A DNA stretch of 64,000 nt from CAZPKH01 sp964407165 (GTDB lineage: Bacteria > Bacteroidota > Bacteroidia > Bacteroidales > Muribaculaceae): positions 85,604-149,603 of the forward strand of contig CAYOUJ010000001.1 of assembly GCA_964407165.1 (NCBI GenBank), in the 5' to 3' direction. Positions 43,604-52,890 of this stretch are shown in pieces. The translations under genes and the position numbers were made by a program. Each line of letters begins with the position of its first letter. The first letter of the stretch is position 1. A model generated the notes under the pieces. That model saw nothing but the letters and a program-made list of their open reading frames with translations. It was not told the origin of the DNA and searched no databases.

Positions 43604-45320
43604 AGGAGAGGTGTGAGCGTATATAGTCGTCGAGGGAGGCATCCTGCGGCAGATCGAGCTTGCGGCGCAGGCGGTAACGGGCCGTGTTGACCGATGCCTT
43701 GGTGATGTTGAGCAGATGGGCGCAGCGGTGTGCGTCGACGTCGAGGGCGATGAGCATGCACAGTAGCTCGTCGCGGTGCGACAACTCCGGTAATGATGTC
43801 AGGAAGTGGGGATAGAGGCGTATGAACTGCTCGCGGAATTCCATCTCTCCTTTCTCAATCAATAGCGACGGTGTCAGTTGGCGTATGACGCCTAACGAAT
43901 CCGGTTCCACAATCATGCTCTCGGCACGACGCCGCTCCTCCTCCACCTGGTTCATTGCCGAGGTCAGCTGACCATACAGCTCGGCTTGGCGCCGCCGGTA
44001 TAACTTTCGCAGCCATAGCACTACTCCCACGGCCACACATATAATAAACAATGCACCAACGATGGCCAGCCACACTCGGGTCAGCAACAACTGTTTTTCA
44101 GCAGCCATAGCCTTCATCTGCATCTCGTGCGTCGCCTGCTGTTCGCGCAGCACGTTCTCCCACAAGCTGTGCTTGGCACTTTCATCGTCAAGGCTCAGAG
44201 TATCTACGGCAATAAGACGACCCAAAGCCTCGAGATGCTGGCGGTCATTGTTATTTGCATACTCACCGAGAGCAAAGCGCCACACCTCGGATGGCACCTG
44301 CACCTTGTTGCTCAACACCGCCAATGCGGCGCTAAGGCTGTCCAGTGCCTGCGACTCGCCGACATAGTCGCCCATCCCTTTGTATACCTTGGCCAACTCG
44401 AGCCATCCTTCAACAGCCTGGTATGGCTCGGTGTTTCCGACATACCGGTTTATGCGTTTGATGGCCTCCTCGCCTCCGACATAGCGGGCATAAATGAGGT
44501 CGATGTCCTCCTGCCCCATATTGTATGGGAGCCCCGACGCCACAGAGTCAGCGGCCATCAGGTACTGCAAAACTTCCTCCTGCTCCAGGACTACGGCACA
44601 ATGGGCTTTCGCCGTGAGCGCTTCAGCCGCTATAACAGGATGCTCCACAACCCCCGCCATAGTCAATTCAGCCGCTTCGGAGGCATAGATGTCAGCCTCG
44701 GCTGCAAGCCCCCACTCGGCATAGAGTTGGGCAAGGCTATTTAGTGCACCGGCTATGGCGGTGGTGTCACCACGCTGCCGGCTCTGCTCCAGGGCGTCGC
44801 CAAGCAGATCAAGAGCATCCACCACACGTCCGTTGCGCTTATATATGTCGGCAAGCATCGCACGCAGGTAGTCTGTGCCTGCAGGGTAGCCGCAACGGGC
44901 GGCGCACTCCAGGCCGGCCTGTGCCCAGGAGATCACGTCGTCTTCGCGGCCCAGGTCAGGAAAAAATGTGGCGGCTGCGTATGCATAGTCGCGGAACCGG
45001 CGCTTGTCATCCGGCTGCTCCATAGGCACCGACAGGGCATGTGTGATATGCTGCTCGGCACTCTCGAGAGAATCGATGCGCGACAGGGCATAACCGTAGA
45101 TCACCTCTATGTCATGGCGCAACCCTTCGGGCGGATCCTGCATGAGCGAGTCGAGCCACGCCACGGCTCCTGTGGCGTCGCCGACAGCCTGGTAACGGTT
45201 GAATGTGCTTACAAGAGAGTCAGCCTGAGCCGCTATGTCGCTTTCATTGCCGTGCGATGTGTCAGGGTTAGAGCAAGCGGCCAGTGCAACAAAGAGGGCC
45301 AGTATGTGAAGATGTTTCAT
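43602..45320 (-). CDS. Membrane TPR protein with C-terminal helix-turn-helix
   Basis: The 572 residues contain an N-terminal lipoprotein-type signal (ALAAC, C16), a TPR-like helical array (about 60-400), one transmembrane helix at about 413-438 (WLAIVGALFIICVAVGVVLW), a coiled coil (RRRQAELYGQL...EEERRRAES) and a C-terminal HTH (about 510-560: HRDELLCMLIALDVDAHRCA, KASVNTARYRLRRKL) resembling LuxR-type readers. This is a Bacteroidota architecture in which periplasmic TPRs may pass a signal to a cytoplasmic DNA-binding end. The ATG at 45320 is set by the signal. It is divergent from a small lipoprotein gene that could be its target (inference). Confidence 0.82.
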   Translation of the reverse strand: MKHLHILALFVALAACSNPDTSHGNESDIAAQADSLVSTFNRYQAVGDATGAVAWLDSLMQDPPEGLRHDIEVIYGYALSRIDSLESAEQHITHALSVPMEQPDDKRRFRDYAYAAATFFPDLGREDDVISWAQAGLECAARCGYPAGTDYLRAMLADIYKRNGRVVDALDLLGDALEQSRQRGDTTAIAGALNSLAQLYAEWGLAAEADIYASEAAELTMAGVVEHPVIAAEALTAKAHCAVVLEQEEVLQYLMAADSVASGLPYNMGQEDIDLIYARYVGGEEAIKRINRYVGNTEPYQAVEGWLELAKVYKGMGDYVGESQALDSLSAALAVLSNKVQVPSEVWRFALGEYANNNDRQHLEALGRLIAVDTLSLDDESAKHSLWENVLREQQATHEMQMKAMAAEKQLLLTRVWLAIVGALFIICVAVGVVLWLRKLYRRRQAELYGQLTSAMNQVEEERRRAESMIVEPDSLGVIRQLTPSLLIEKGEMEFREQFIRLYPHFLTSLPELSHRDELLCMLIALDVDAHRCAHLLNITKASVNTARYRLRRKLDLPQDASLDDYIRSHLS

Positions 45321-45338
45321 AATACTTAAAAAGTAGCG

Positions 45339-45346
45339 CAAATTTA
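45339..45346 (-). promoter_or_regulatory. -7 element of the TPR/HTH gene
   Basis: TAAATTTG on the minus strand, 18 bp upstream of the ATG at 45320. Upstream, at 45357-45395, is a series of CGATA/CGATT words about 10-12 bp apart, in a 265-bp divergent gap. No clear -33. Confidence 0.4.
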
Positions 45347-45488
45347 CCTTATTTAATCGATAATCCGATTGACCACCGATAGACAAACCGATAGATATGG
45401 CCAAAAATCTTGGTTTTTTTCGGCTGATTTCCGCTTTGTCTATAAATTGTTCTATAACTCGGCTTGCAATCGTTTGTCCCGACACCCG

Positions 45489-45496
45489 TAAATTTG
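45489..45496 (+). promoter_or_regulatory. -7 element of the small lipoprotein gene
   Basis: TAAATTTG on the plus strand, with CTTG 22 bp upstream (45463-45466). The leader to the ATG at 45586 would be about 80-85 nt. Confidence 0.38.
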
Positions 45497-45585
45497 TGTC
45501 AGTAAAAATGAACAGGACTGTAGACATGCCTGACCCTTCTGCAAAACGAAAAAATATCTACACAATATTAAACTATCCAATAACA

Positions 45586-46023
45586 ATGAAAAAAGCATTC
45601 AGCATCCTGGTGGCTGTAGCCCTGTGCGTGGCAGCCACTCTCAGCCTCACCGCATGCGGTGACGACGACGACGAGCCCGCAGCAGGCTCTGCCTATCTCA
45701 CCATTTCAATCAAGACGCAGCACATCACCGGAAGCACCACCTCCGGCAGCTCTGAGTACGCCGATTTCAAGAGCTACATCAACTCCGTACAGTCTGCACT
45801 CTACTCCGCCGTCGGCGCCGACAGCAACGGCCATGTCATGCTGACCACCGCCAACTACTCATCCAAGTCGAAAGAGCTGGCATCCAAGTTTCAGAACGCC
45901 ACGATGCCCGACGCGCCTGAGTTCACACAGATAAAATATACCATCGTGTACGAGCTCGAAGGTTACAAGAACCTCAGCGCCTCAGCCACGACCCTGGCCG
46001 AGCGCACGTTTACCAACGAGTAA
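45586..46023 (+). CDS. Small lipoprotein of unknown function
   Basis: This 145-residue protein has a lipoprotein signal (SLTACGDDDDE, C24) followed by an acidic run, as in many surface-exposed Bacteroidota lipoproteins. The mature part is Ser/Thr/Ala-rich with a possible alpha-beta fold (YLTISIKTQHITG; FTQIKYTIVYELEGYKN). No domain recognised. The DUF3667 gene follows after 8 bp, so they are probably co-transcribed. The acidic DDDDE after the cysteine resembles surface-export signals described for Bacteroidota lipoproteins. Confidence 0.75.
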   Translation: MKKAFSILVAVALCVAATLSLTACGDDDDEPAAGSAYLTISIKTQHITGSTTSGSSEYADFKSYINSVQSALYSAVGADSNGHVMLTTANYSSKSKELASKFQNATMPDAPEFTQIKYTIVYELEGYKNLSASATTLAERTFTNE

Positions 46024-46031
46024 AATAGCCG

Positions 46032-46760
46032 ATGTCACGCTGTCTTAACTGCGGGGCCGAGCTCACCGGAGACTTCTGCCACAACTGCGGGCAGAGGTCT
46101 TCGGTGTGCCGGCTCACGGTCAAGTCAGCCATAGTAGACGACACGTGGAGCGCCGTGCGCATGGACCGCCGCGTGTGGCCCACTGTCTTCGCGTTGCTCA
46201 TCCACCCGTGGGTGGTGATCAAGGAATATATCCAGGGCAAGCGCGTGCGCTGGACGCAGCCGGTGCGGTTGATAATCATTCTCTGTTTCGTGGACCTCGT
46301 AATAGAGATGTTTGTCCCGCACGCTGACTCTTTAACCGTCACGCCGCTGGCCCCCGGGGCCACTCCGCTACAGCAGCTCTGGCACTTCCTGCAAGTGTTT
46401 TACGACGAGAGCGAGCTGACAGTAGACATTATAGACAGCATAGTGCTCGCCCCAATCTTCGTGCTCCTTTTCCGCCGCTGGGGCAGCCGCCGGTTCAACA
46501 TCGCCGAATATTCCACCGCTTACCTCTACCTTGCCGCCGCCAGCGTGGCCCTTGACATCATTCTCATCCCTTTCGAGAAGCTGATGGGCGACTGGATAGA
46601 TTTCATTATAGCGCCCTGGTGGATATACGTTTTCATCCAGATGGTCATCCATGCCTTCCCGTCGCTCAAAGGGTGGCGGCGCGTGCTGATGCTCATCGGC
46701 TCGATCCTTGTCTGCGGCGTTGTGCTGATGATTGTACACTACCTCCTCGAGCCTGCATAG
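46032..46760 (+). CDS. DUF3667 membrane protein with zinc ribbon
   Basis: This 242-residue protein starts with a zinc-ribbon-like CLNCGAELTGDFCHNCGQR (residues 4-22), followed by about five hydrophobic helices (PVRLIIILCFVDLVIEMFV; IVLAPIFVLLFRRWG; YLYLAAASVALDIILIPF; WIYVFIQMVIHAF; VLMLIGSILVCGVVLMIVHY). This is the DUF3667 layout. Role unknown. It is in tandem with the preceding lipoprotein gene. Confidence 0.85.
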   Translation: MSRCLNCGAELTGDFCHNCGQRSSVCRLTVKSAIVDDTWSAVRMDRRVWPTVFALLIHPWVVIKEYIQGKRVRWTQPVRLIIILCFVDLVIEMFVPHADSLTVTPLAPGATPLQQLWHFLQVFYDESELTVDIIDSIVLAPIFVLLFRRWGSRRFNIAEYSTAYLYLAAASVALDIILIPFEKLMGDWIDFIIAPWWIYVFIQMVIHAFPSLKGWRRVLMLIGSILVCGVVLMIVHYLLEPA

Positions 46761-46802
46761 GCTCCTCCTAACCCTAAAACTAACATTATCACATCTGCTT
46801 CA

Positions 46803-48878
46803 ATGAAATACTTCTTCACACTTCTTGCGGCCTCCCTTCTCGCTGGCGGAGCCACGGCAGCTACTCTGGCACCCGAAGCCGCCCTTAAGCGCGCTATGGC
46901 CCAAAACAGCAAAGGCATGCTGCGCGTTGCCCCTGCATCACAAATGGAACTTCGCCTGACCAAAGAGACACCTGCCGGCGAGGCATCTCTATATGTGTTC
47001 GCTCCCGCAAATGGCGCCGGATTTATCGTAGCCTCTGCAAGTGACCGGGGCGAGGCTCTCCTCGGCTGGTCTGAAACCGAGGCTTTTGACGCATCAAACC
47101 TGCCCAAGGGGTTTGCATGGTGGCTCGAGGCCCGCGCCCACGCCGGTGCTCCCCGCGTGGCGACAACCACCTACGACGCCATCGCCCCCAAGTGCACCAC
47201 TACCTGGAACCAAGACACCCCCTATAACGACCTCTGCCCCATGGTCGGCGGCCGGCGCTCCGTAACCGGCTGCGCCGCAACTGCCATCGCCCAGGTTATG
47301 AAGGCTTACGAGTGGCCCAAGCAGGGTGTCGGAACCCATACCGACAACTGGGAGGTTAACGGCCAGAAATACTCCGCCACGGTTAACTTCTCACAGACCA
47401 CCTACGACTGGGCGAACATGCTCGACACCTATGACGCCGAGGGAGTAAACTATAACGAGACTCAGGCCAATGCCGTGGCCACTCTCATCTATCACGCGGG
47501 CGTCGCCTCCGACATGATCTATTCGCCGGAAATGAGCGGCGCGATGTCGCCATGTGTCGGCGCTGCCCTCATCAACAACTTCAACTACGATGCCAAGATG
47601 TCTCTCGAGATGCGCGACTGGTATGACCAGGACGACTGGGACGCCTTGGTCTACAGCGAGCTTGCCGCCGGCTACCCGATGATGTATTGCGGCCAGAGCA
47701 ACGACGGCGGCCACGCCTTCGTGTGCGACGGCTACAAGGACGGCTACTATCACATCAATTGGGGCTGGGGCGGCGCCTGCGACGGCTACTTCCTGCTGAG
47801 CGACCTCGACCCGGAGTCGCAGGGCATCGGCGGAAGCGGTGACGGCTCGGGCTTCAACAGCGACCAGGAGATACTATATAACATGCGTCCCTTCGCCGGC
47901 AACTCTACCCCCACTCCCTTGTTTGTACTCGAAGGCGACCTTTACACCGACAAGGATGAATATAAGGTTGCCACCGACGTGGTCTGTGTCAACGGCACCA
48001 TATATAACTACACCTTCGGCACTCCCACCGTCACCATCGGCATAAAGTATGAGGACGAGGACGGCACAGCGTTCGACTACGAAGAACTTGAAACCCTGGC
48101 CTTGGCAATCGGAGACGGCTACGGCGACCAGGAGTATGAGGCCGACGGCTTTCCCGAGGGCGATTACTATATCAGCTATGTCTACAAGTATGACGGCACC
48201 TGGTATCCGGTGCGCCACGGTCTGGACGCCAACTACCGCCTGCACATCACTAACGACGGCAAGACCCTCACCATCGACAATCCCGAGAACGCCGACGGTG
48301 TTACGGTCAGCTTCCAGAGCTTCACACCCAACTACAACACTGACTGGATTTTTGAGCAGAACACCACTTATACCGTCAAGTGCAGCGTCACCGCCCGTCG
48401 CGACTTCGAGGACAACCTCATCATGATGATCGTGGACCTCGACACCACCGAGGGCATCCTTGAGAGCGAGCCTGTCAGCGTCAAAGTAGACGCAGACGGA
48501 GAACCTTTCGTGGGAGAGTGGACCATCAACACCAACTGCGACCTTGGCAGCTACATGATGGTCATCTGCAACATTCCCGAGACCGAGGATGAGGAGCCTA
48601 CCGTCTACGGCACTGTCATGATTGAGGTAGTGGCACAGGGCGGCGTCGAGGCCATTAATGCCGACAATGCCATCAAGGTCACGCCCACCGTCACCGACGG
48701 CCCCGTATACCTCACCGGTCTTGCCTTCGGCACACGTGTCAGCGTCTATAACATCTCAGGCGCAGTGGTCAGCAGCTTCATAGTCTCCGGTGACGCCACC
48801 GTCGACCTGACCGGTTCGCCCGCAGGTATATACCTCATCAAGGCCGGAGAACAGGTAACCCGTGTAGTCCGCCGCTAA
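46803..48878 (+). CDS. Secreted C10 (streptopain-like) cysteine protease with type IX sorting tail
   Basis: This 691-residue protein has signal peptide 1-20 and a Spi-type propeptide (about 21-120: YVFAPANGAGFIVASASD, LLGWSETEAFD). The C10 catalytic domain has C157 (SVTGCAATAIAQVMKAYEWP) and H304 (SNDGGHAFVCDGYKDGYYHINWGW). After about residue 370 come beta-rich modules, and the last 45 residues form a Por-type sorting domain (VYNISGAVVSSFIV...GIYLIKAGEQVTRVVRR). Family members include SpeB and PrtT/interpain. It should be secreted through the type IX system and cleave host or dietary protein. A 22-bp perfect hairpin follows. Confidence 0.93.
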   Translation: MKYFFTLLAASLLAGGATAATLAPEAALKRAMAQNSKGMLRVAPASQMELRLTKETPAGEASLYVFAPANGAGFIVASASDRGEALLGWSETEAFDASNLPKGFAWWLEARAHAGAPRVATTTYDAIAPKCTTTWNQDTPYNDLCPMVGGRRSVTGCAATAIAQVMKAYEWPKQGVGTHTDNWEVNGQKYSATVNFSQTTYDWANMLDTYDAEGVNYNETQANAVATLIYHAGVASDMIYSPEMSGAMSPCVGAALINNFNYDAKMSLEMRDWYDQDDWDALVYSELAAGYPMMYCGQSNDGGHAFVCDGYKDGYYHINWGWGGACDGYFLLSDLDPESQGIGGSGDGSGFNSDQEILYNMRPFAGNSTPTPLFVLEGDLYTDKDEYKVATDVVCVNGTIYNYTFGTPTVTIGIKYEDEDGTAFDYEELETLALAIGDGYGDQEYEADGFPEGDYYISYVYKYDGTWYPVRHGLDANYRLHITNDGKTLTIDNPENADGVTVSFQSFTPNYNTDWIFEQNTTYTVKCSVTARRDFEDNLIMMIVDLDTTEGILESEPVSVKVDADGEPFVGEWTINTNCDLGSYMMVICNIPETEDEEPTVYGTVMIEVVAQGGVEAINADNAIKVTPTVTDGPVYLTGLAFGTRVSVYNISGAVVSSFIVSGDATVDLTGSPAGIYLIKAGEQVTRVVRR

Positions 48879-48885
48879 TCCATTG

Positions 48886-48932
48886 ATTATTCGATAGGCA
48901 ATCGATGAACCATCGATTGCCTATCGAATAAT
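48886..48932. terminator. 22-bp perfect hairpin after the C10 protease gene
   Basis: Arm 48886-48907 is the exact reverse complement of 48911-48932, with only AAC as loop. The arm contains CGAT words (TTCGATAGGCAATCGATG). It lies 7 bp after the protease stop and 14 bp before the next start, without a long T-tract. Confidence 0.7.
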
Positions 48933-48946
48933 TACACCATTTCGCT

Positions 48947-50557
48947 ATGCTGACATTAGCCATCGCCGCAGCCATTGCCGGAGCGCCGGTCGACAGCCTA
49001 CCGGCGGAGCCGGTTGACTCCGTCATCGAAGTCACGGAGGTTACCGAAATAATAATTGATACGCCCGACACCACTGCCGTGGCAGAGCCGTTTACACCTA
49101 AGTATGTCTACCCGGGGTGGCGCGGCGCCTGGGAGCACGACTTCACTTACGGCGGTGTGCCGTTTCTTGCCGCCGGACTCATCATTTGGGGCGCGCAGGA
49201 CAACTACCGCGACATGGCCCGCAACTTCCTGCCGCACTTCAACTCTGCCCTCGACAACATGAGCCAGTATTCGCCTCTGGCGGTCACGGCACTCTTGAAG
49301 GTGTGCGGAGTCAAGACCCGCAGCAACTGGGGTCGCTTTGCCGTCTCCTCGGCGTTCTCTGCCGGGATAATGGCCGCGACGGTCAACTCCGTGAAATATT
49401 CCGTCAAGGAGATGCGTCCTGACAACACCACGCGCAACTCATTCCCCTCGGGCCACACCGCCACGGCCTTTATGTGCGCCCACATCATGAGCAAAGAGCT
49501 TGGCTGGCGCTCGCCATGGTACTCCATCGGCGCCTACGGCGTGGCCGCCACCACCGGCATCTTCCGAATACTCAACAACCGCCACTGGATCAACGACGTG
49601 GTCTTCGGCGCCGGCATCGGAATCACCGCCGTCGACTTGGGCTACTTCCTCGGAGACGTAATCTTCAAAGACAAAGGGATAGACCCGCGTAGCTGGACCG
49701 TGCACGACATCGGCACCAACGACCCCAACCCCACGTTCATAGCCCTGAGCATGGCCGTGGGCAGCGGATCCAATCTCCGTGCCCCTGCCATCTACGACGA
49801 CTACCTCACCGACACCGAAGACCCGTGTCCTGCCTCCGGAGCCATACCCATGAATCTCAAGCTCAAGATGGGGGTCACCACATCAGTTGCCGTCGAGGGC
49901 GCCTGGTTCTGGAACCGATATTTCGGCATCGGCGGCCGTGCGCGCGCCATCGCGTGCCCGATCGTGGCAGAATACAACCACAACTTCCAGCCCTACGTGC
50001 TTGACGACGTGGCCACCGGCGAGTCATACACCTTCTACCGTCTGCGAGGCCTCGAGAGTGCCGCCATGGGCGTCATCACCGTCGACGCGGGCCCATACGC
50101 CTCCCTGCCTATAGGGTCGCGCTGGCGCATCGGTGCCAAGCTGCTTGGCGGCACGCGCATCACCACCCACTTCAACCTCCATGCCTACTCAGATTTGAAG
50201 CCGGAGTACGCCCAGCTCTTTGAGGTGATGAAAGACAGCGGACTGCTCTCGGAAGCCGACTATAATGAGCTGACAGAAGTGATTACCGACCGCGAGTTCA
50301 TCGCCATCAAGCCGGCGGCGACGTTCAACTTTACCACCGGACTCGACATCACCTACTGCCTGCGCTCCAACACCTCAGTGCGCCTCTACTTCGACTACTC
50401 GTACTCGCGCCCGCGATACGAGTATACCGTCAGCTCGCGCATGACCTACGACTCGCGCCGTCCGGACGACGACCTTCAGGTGGTCAAGGACCGCTTCCGC
50501 CGCTCCACCTCCATCAACGACTTCTCATTCGGCATGGCCCTGACAGTAAACTTATAA
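48947..50557 (+). CDS. PAP2 phosphatase joined to an outer-membrane-type beta-barrel
   Basis: In this 536-residue protein, residues about 60-225 form a PAP2 domain with KEMRPDNTTRNSFPSGHTATAF (PSGH 167-170) and RILNNRHWINDVVFG (R207, H213, D217). The remainder (about 255-536) consists of beta strands like an outer-membrane barrel: GVTTSVAVEGAWFWNRYFGIGG, VDAGPYASLPIGSRWRIG, VRLYFDYSYSRPRYEY, ending FGMALTVNL. The N-terminus (MLTLAIAAAIAGA) is a short signal-like segment. The phosphatase would face the periplasm; lipid A or lipid phosphates are possible substrates. Confidence 0.82.
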   Translation: MLTLAIAAAIAGAPVDSLPAEPVDSVIEVTEVTEIIIDTPDTTAVAEPFTPKYVYPGWRGAWEHDFTYGGVPFLAAGLIIWGAQDNYRDMARNFLPHFNSALDNMSQYSPLAVTALLKVCGVKTRSNWGRFAVSSAFSAGIMAATVNSVKYSVKEMRPDNTTRNSFPSGHTATAFMCAHIMSKELGWRSPWYSIGAYGVAATTGIFRILNNRHWINDVVFGAGIGITAVDLGYFLGDVIFKDKGIDPRSWTVHDIGTNDPNPTFIALSMAVGSGSNLRAPAIYDDYLTDTEDPCPASGAIPMNLKLKMGVTTSVAVEGAWFWNRYFGIGGRARAIACPIVAEYNHNFQPYVLDDVATGESYTFYRLRGLESAAMGVITVDAGPYASLPIGSRWRIGAKLLGGTRITTHFNLHAYSDLKPEYAQLFEVMKDSGLLSEADYNELTEVITDREFIAIKPAATFNFTTGLDITYCLRSNTSVRLYFDYSYSRPRYEYTVSSRMTYDSRRPDDDLQVVKDRFRRSTSINDFSFGMALTVNL

Positions 50558-50757
50558 CGATATACCGCCCCGCACCCATCAAGGAAGTATGAGAGTCATG
50601 CGATTGATACATTTTGCAATTTAAGCCTGTGGTGCGGTGCGGTTTGTTTTTGTATTTTTTAACAGAAAATGACAGGGGAGGGGTTTGGCATAGTCTTTGT
50701 TTGGTTGTTGTAACTGTATAGTGTTATGCACATCGTTCAACTAAAATCATACAACCA

Positions 50758-52794
50758 ATGAAAGGCAATATCGGGGTTACCACCGAAAACATTTTCCCCG
50801 TCATCAAAAAATTCCTCTACTCCGACCACGAGATCTTCCTCCGCGAGCTGGTTTCGAACGCTGTAGACGCCACGCAGAAGCTGCGCACGCTCAGCTCGTT
50901 CGGCGAGTTCAAGGGTGAGCTTAGCGACCTGGACGTACGCGTCAAGGTCGACAAGGAGGCCGGCACGCTGACTGTCAGCGACTGCGGCATCGGCATGACC
51001 GCCGACGACATCGACAAGTACATCAACCAGATAGCCTTCTCCGGCGCCGAGGAGTTCCTTGAGAAATACAAGGACACGGCCGCCAACATCATCGGCCACT
51101 TTGGCCTCGGCTTCTACTCGGCGTTCATGGTGGCCAAGAAGGTCGAGATACGCTCCCTGTCGTATCAGGAGGGCGCCGAGGCCGTCTGCTGGACGTGCGA
51201 CGGCTCGCCGGAGTTCGTCATGGACAAGTGCGACAAGGTCGACCGCGGCACCGACATCATCCTCTACATCGACGACGACAGCAAGGAGTTTTTGGAACAG
51301 AGCCGCATCGACACCCTGCTGAAGAAATACTGCCGCTTCCTCCCCGTGCCGGTCGTCTCGGGCTACGAGCAGGAGTGGAAAGACGGCAAGATGCAAGACA
51401 CCGACCGCCCCAAGGTAATCAACTCGCTCGAGCCTATCTGGACCAAGAAGCCGGCCGAGCTGAAAGATGAGGACTATCTGAAGTTCTACCACGAGCTCTA
51501 CCCTGGCCAGGACGACCCCCTGTTCTGGATACACCTTAACGTCGACTACCCCTTCACTCTCACCGGCGTGCTCTTCTTCCCCCGCATCAAGAACAACTTC
51601 GAGGTGACCCGCAACCGCATACAGCTCTACTGCAACCAAGTCTACGTCACCGACGAGGTGGAGGGCGTGGTACCCGAGTTCATGATGCTGCTGCAGGGCG
51701 TCATCGACTCGCCTGACATACCGCTGAATGTCAGCCGCTCGTACTTGCAGAGCGACACTGCCGTCAAGAAGATCTCCGGCTACATCACAAAGAAGGTTGC
51801 CGGACGCCTCGAGGAGATATTCAAGGCCGACCGCAATGACTTCGAGAAGAAGTGGGACGACATCAAGATCTTCATAGAGTACGGCATGCTCACCGACCCC
51901 AAGTTCTGCGACGCGGCCATGAAATTTGTCCTGCTCAAAGACACCGAGGGGCAGTACTTCACCATCGACGAGTACAAAAGCCTCGTCGAGGCCACGCAGA
52001 CCGACAAGTCGGGCGACCTTGTGTGCCTCTACGCCACCGACCCCACGGAGCAGTACAACTACATACAGGCAGCCACGGCCCGCGGCTACAATGTCCTGCT
52101 CATGGACGGCCAGCTTGAGAGCCACTTCATCGGGCTGCTCGAGCAGAAGATGGACAAGACACGCTTTGTCCGCGTAGACTCGGATGTAGTCGACCGTCTT
52201 ATAGCCAAGGAGGACAAAGGCGCCGTCGACCTGACGCAGGAGCAGATAAGCATACTCTCTACCATGTTCTCATCGCAGCTGCCCAAGATAGACAAGGCCA
52301 ACTTCCTCGTCGAGTTTGAGGCCGTCGGCGCCGATGCAAGCCCCATCGTCATCACCCAGGGGGAGTATATGCGCCGAATGAAGGAGATGGCCGCCATGCA
52401 GCCCGGCATGAGCTTCTACGGCGAGCTGCCCGACAGCTACAACATGGTGGTCAACACCCTCAGCCCCGTCGTCAAGCGCATTGTGGCCACCACGTCGGAG
52501 GTTGCGCCCATGATTGCCGACTTCACAAAGAAGATCGACGAAGCAAACGCCACCATCAAGAGCGTCAACGAGGAGGTCAAGGACTCCAAACCGACCGACG
52601 AGCAGCAAAATCAGCTCGACGAGGCCCGCAAGCAAGCCGACGAGGCCCGCGCGCAGGAGACCAAGGTAATCAGTGACTTCGCCTCGACGCAGCCGCTGGT
52701 GGCCCAGGTAATCGACCTGGCCCTGCTCGGCAACGGGCTGCTCAAGGGCGAGGCGCTGAGCAAGTTCATCGCCCGCTCGGTCGACCTCCTCTAA
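50758..52794 (+). CDS. htpG: Molecular chaperone HtpG (Hsp90)
   Basis: This 678-residue Hsp90 chaperone has the Bergerat ATP-binding elements in order: EIFLRELVSNAVDATQK, SDCGIGMTADDI, GHFGLGFYSAFMV. The middle domain carries NVSRSYLQSD and the C-terminal domain ends in a charged coiled helix (EARKQADEARAQE) and dimerisation segment. Length is slightly above the 620-640 of E. coli HtpG because of the extended C-terminal linker. The upstream 200 bp hold no clear promoter; TAGTCTTTG at about 50692 is one base too long for the -7 consensus. Confidence 0.96.
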   Translation: MKGNIGVTTENIFPVIKKFLYSDHEIFLRELVSNAVDATQKLRTLSSFGEFKGELSDLDVRVKVDKEAGTLTVSDCGIGMTADDIDKYINQIAFSGAEEFLEKYKDTAANIIGHFGLGFYSAFMVAKKVEIRSLSYQEGAEAVCWTCDGSPEFVMDKCDKVDRGTDIILYIDDDSKEFLEQSRIDTLLKKYCRFLPVPVVSGYEQEWKDGKMQDTDRPKVINSLEPIWTKKPAELKDEDYLKFYHELYPGQDDPLFWIHLNVDYPFTLTGVLFFPRIKNNFEVTRNRIQLYCNQVYVTDEVEGVVPEFMMLLQGVIDSPDIPLNVSRSYLQSDTAVKKISGYITKKVAGRLEEIFKADRNDFEKKWDDIKIFIEYGMLTDPKFCDAAMKFVLLKDTEGQYFTIDEYKSLVEATQTDKSGDLVCLYATDPTEQYNYIQAATARGYNVLLMDGQLESHFIGLLEQKMDKTRFVRVDSDVVDRLIAKEDKGAVDLTQEQISILSTMFSSQLPKIDKANFLVEFEAVGADASPIVITQGEYMRRMKEMAAMQPGMSFYGELPDSYNMVVNTLSPVVKRIVATTSEVAPMIADFTKKIDEANATIKSVNEEVKDSKPTDEQQNQLDEARKQADEARAQETKVISDFASTQPLVAQVIDLALLGNGLLKGEALSKFIARSVDLL

Positions 52795-52815
52795 ACAATG
52801 TTTCAATATAACAAT

Positions 52816-52857
52816 CAGGTCTTTAACCGGTTAACCGATTAACCGGTTAAAGGCCTG
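52816..52857. terminator. AACCGGTT word hairpin between htpG and ispE
   Basis: Arm 52816-52834 pairs with 52839-52857 over 19 bp with one mismatch and a 4-nt loop. The word AACCGGTT/AACCGATT repeats with period 8. It probably ends the htpG transcript, and the ispE promoter begins within 25 bp. Confidence 0.65.
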
Positions 52858-52877
52858 AGTGTTTCGGCAAAAATTAC

Positions 52878-52885
52878 TACCTTTG
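52878..52885 (+). promoter_or_regulatory. ispE-grpE -7 element
   Basis: TACCTTTG ends 5 bp before the ispE ATG at 52891, so the transcript may be leaderless or nearly so. The -33 position is not a good match. Confidence 0.45.
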
Positions 52886-52890
52886 CAGGC

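Noticed and set aside
50737..52125. 462-codon open frame opposite htpG
   Set aside because: Shadow of HtpG on the other strand; no domain and no promoter or start context of its own.
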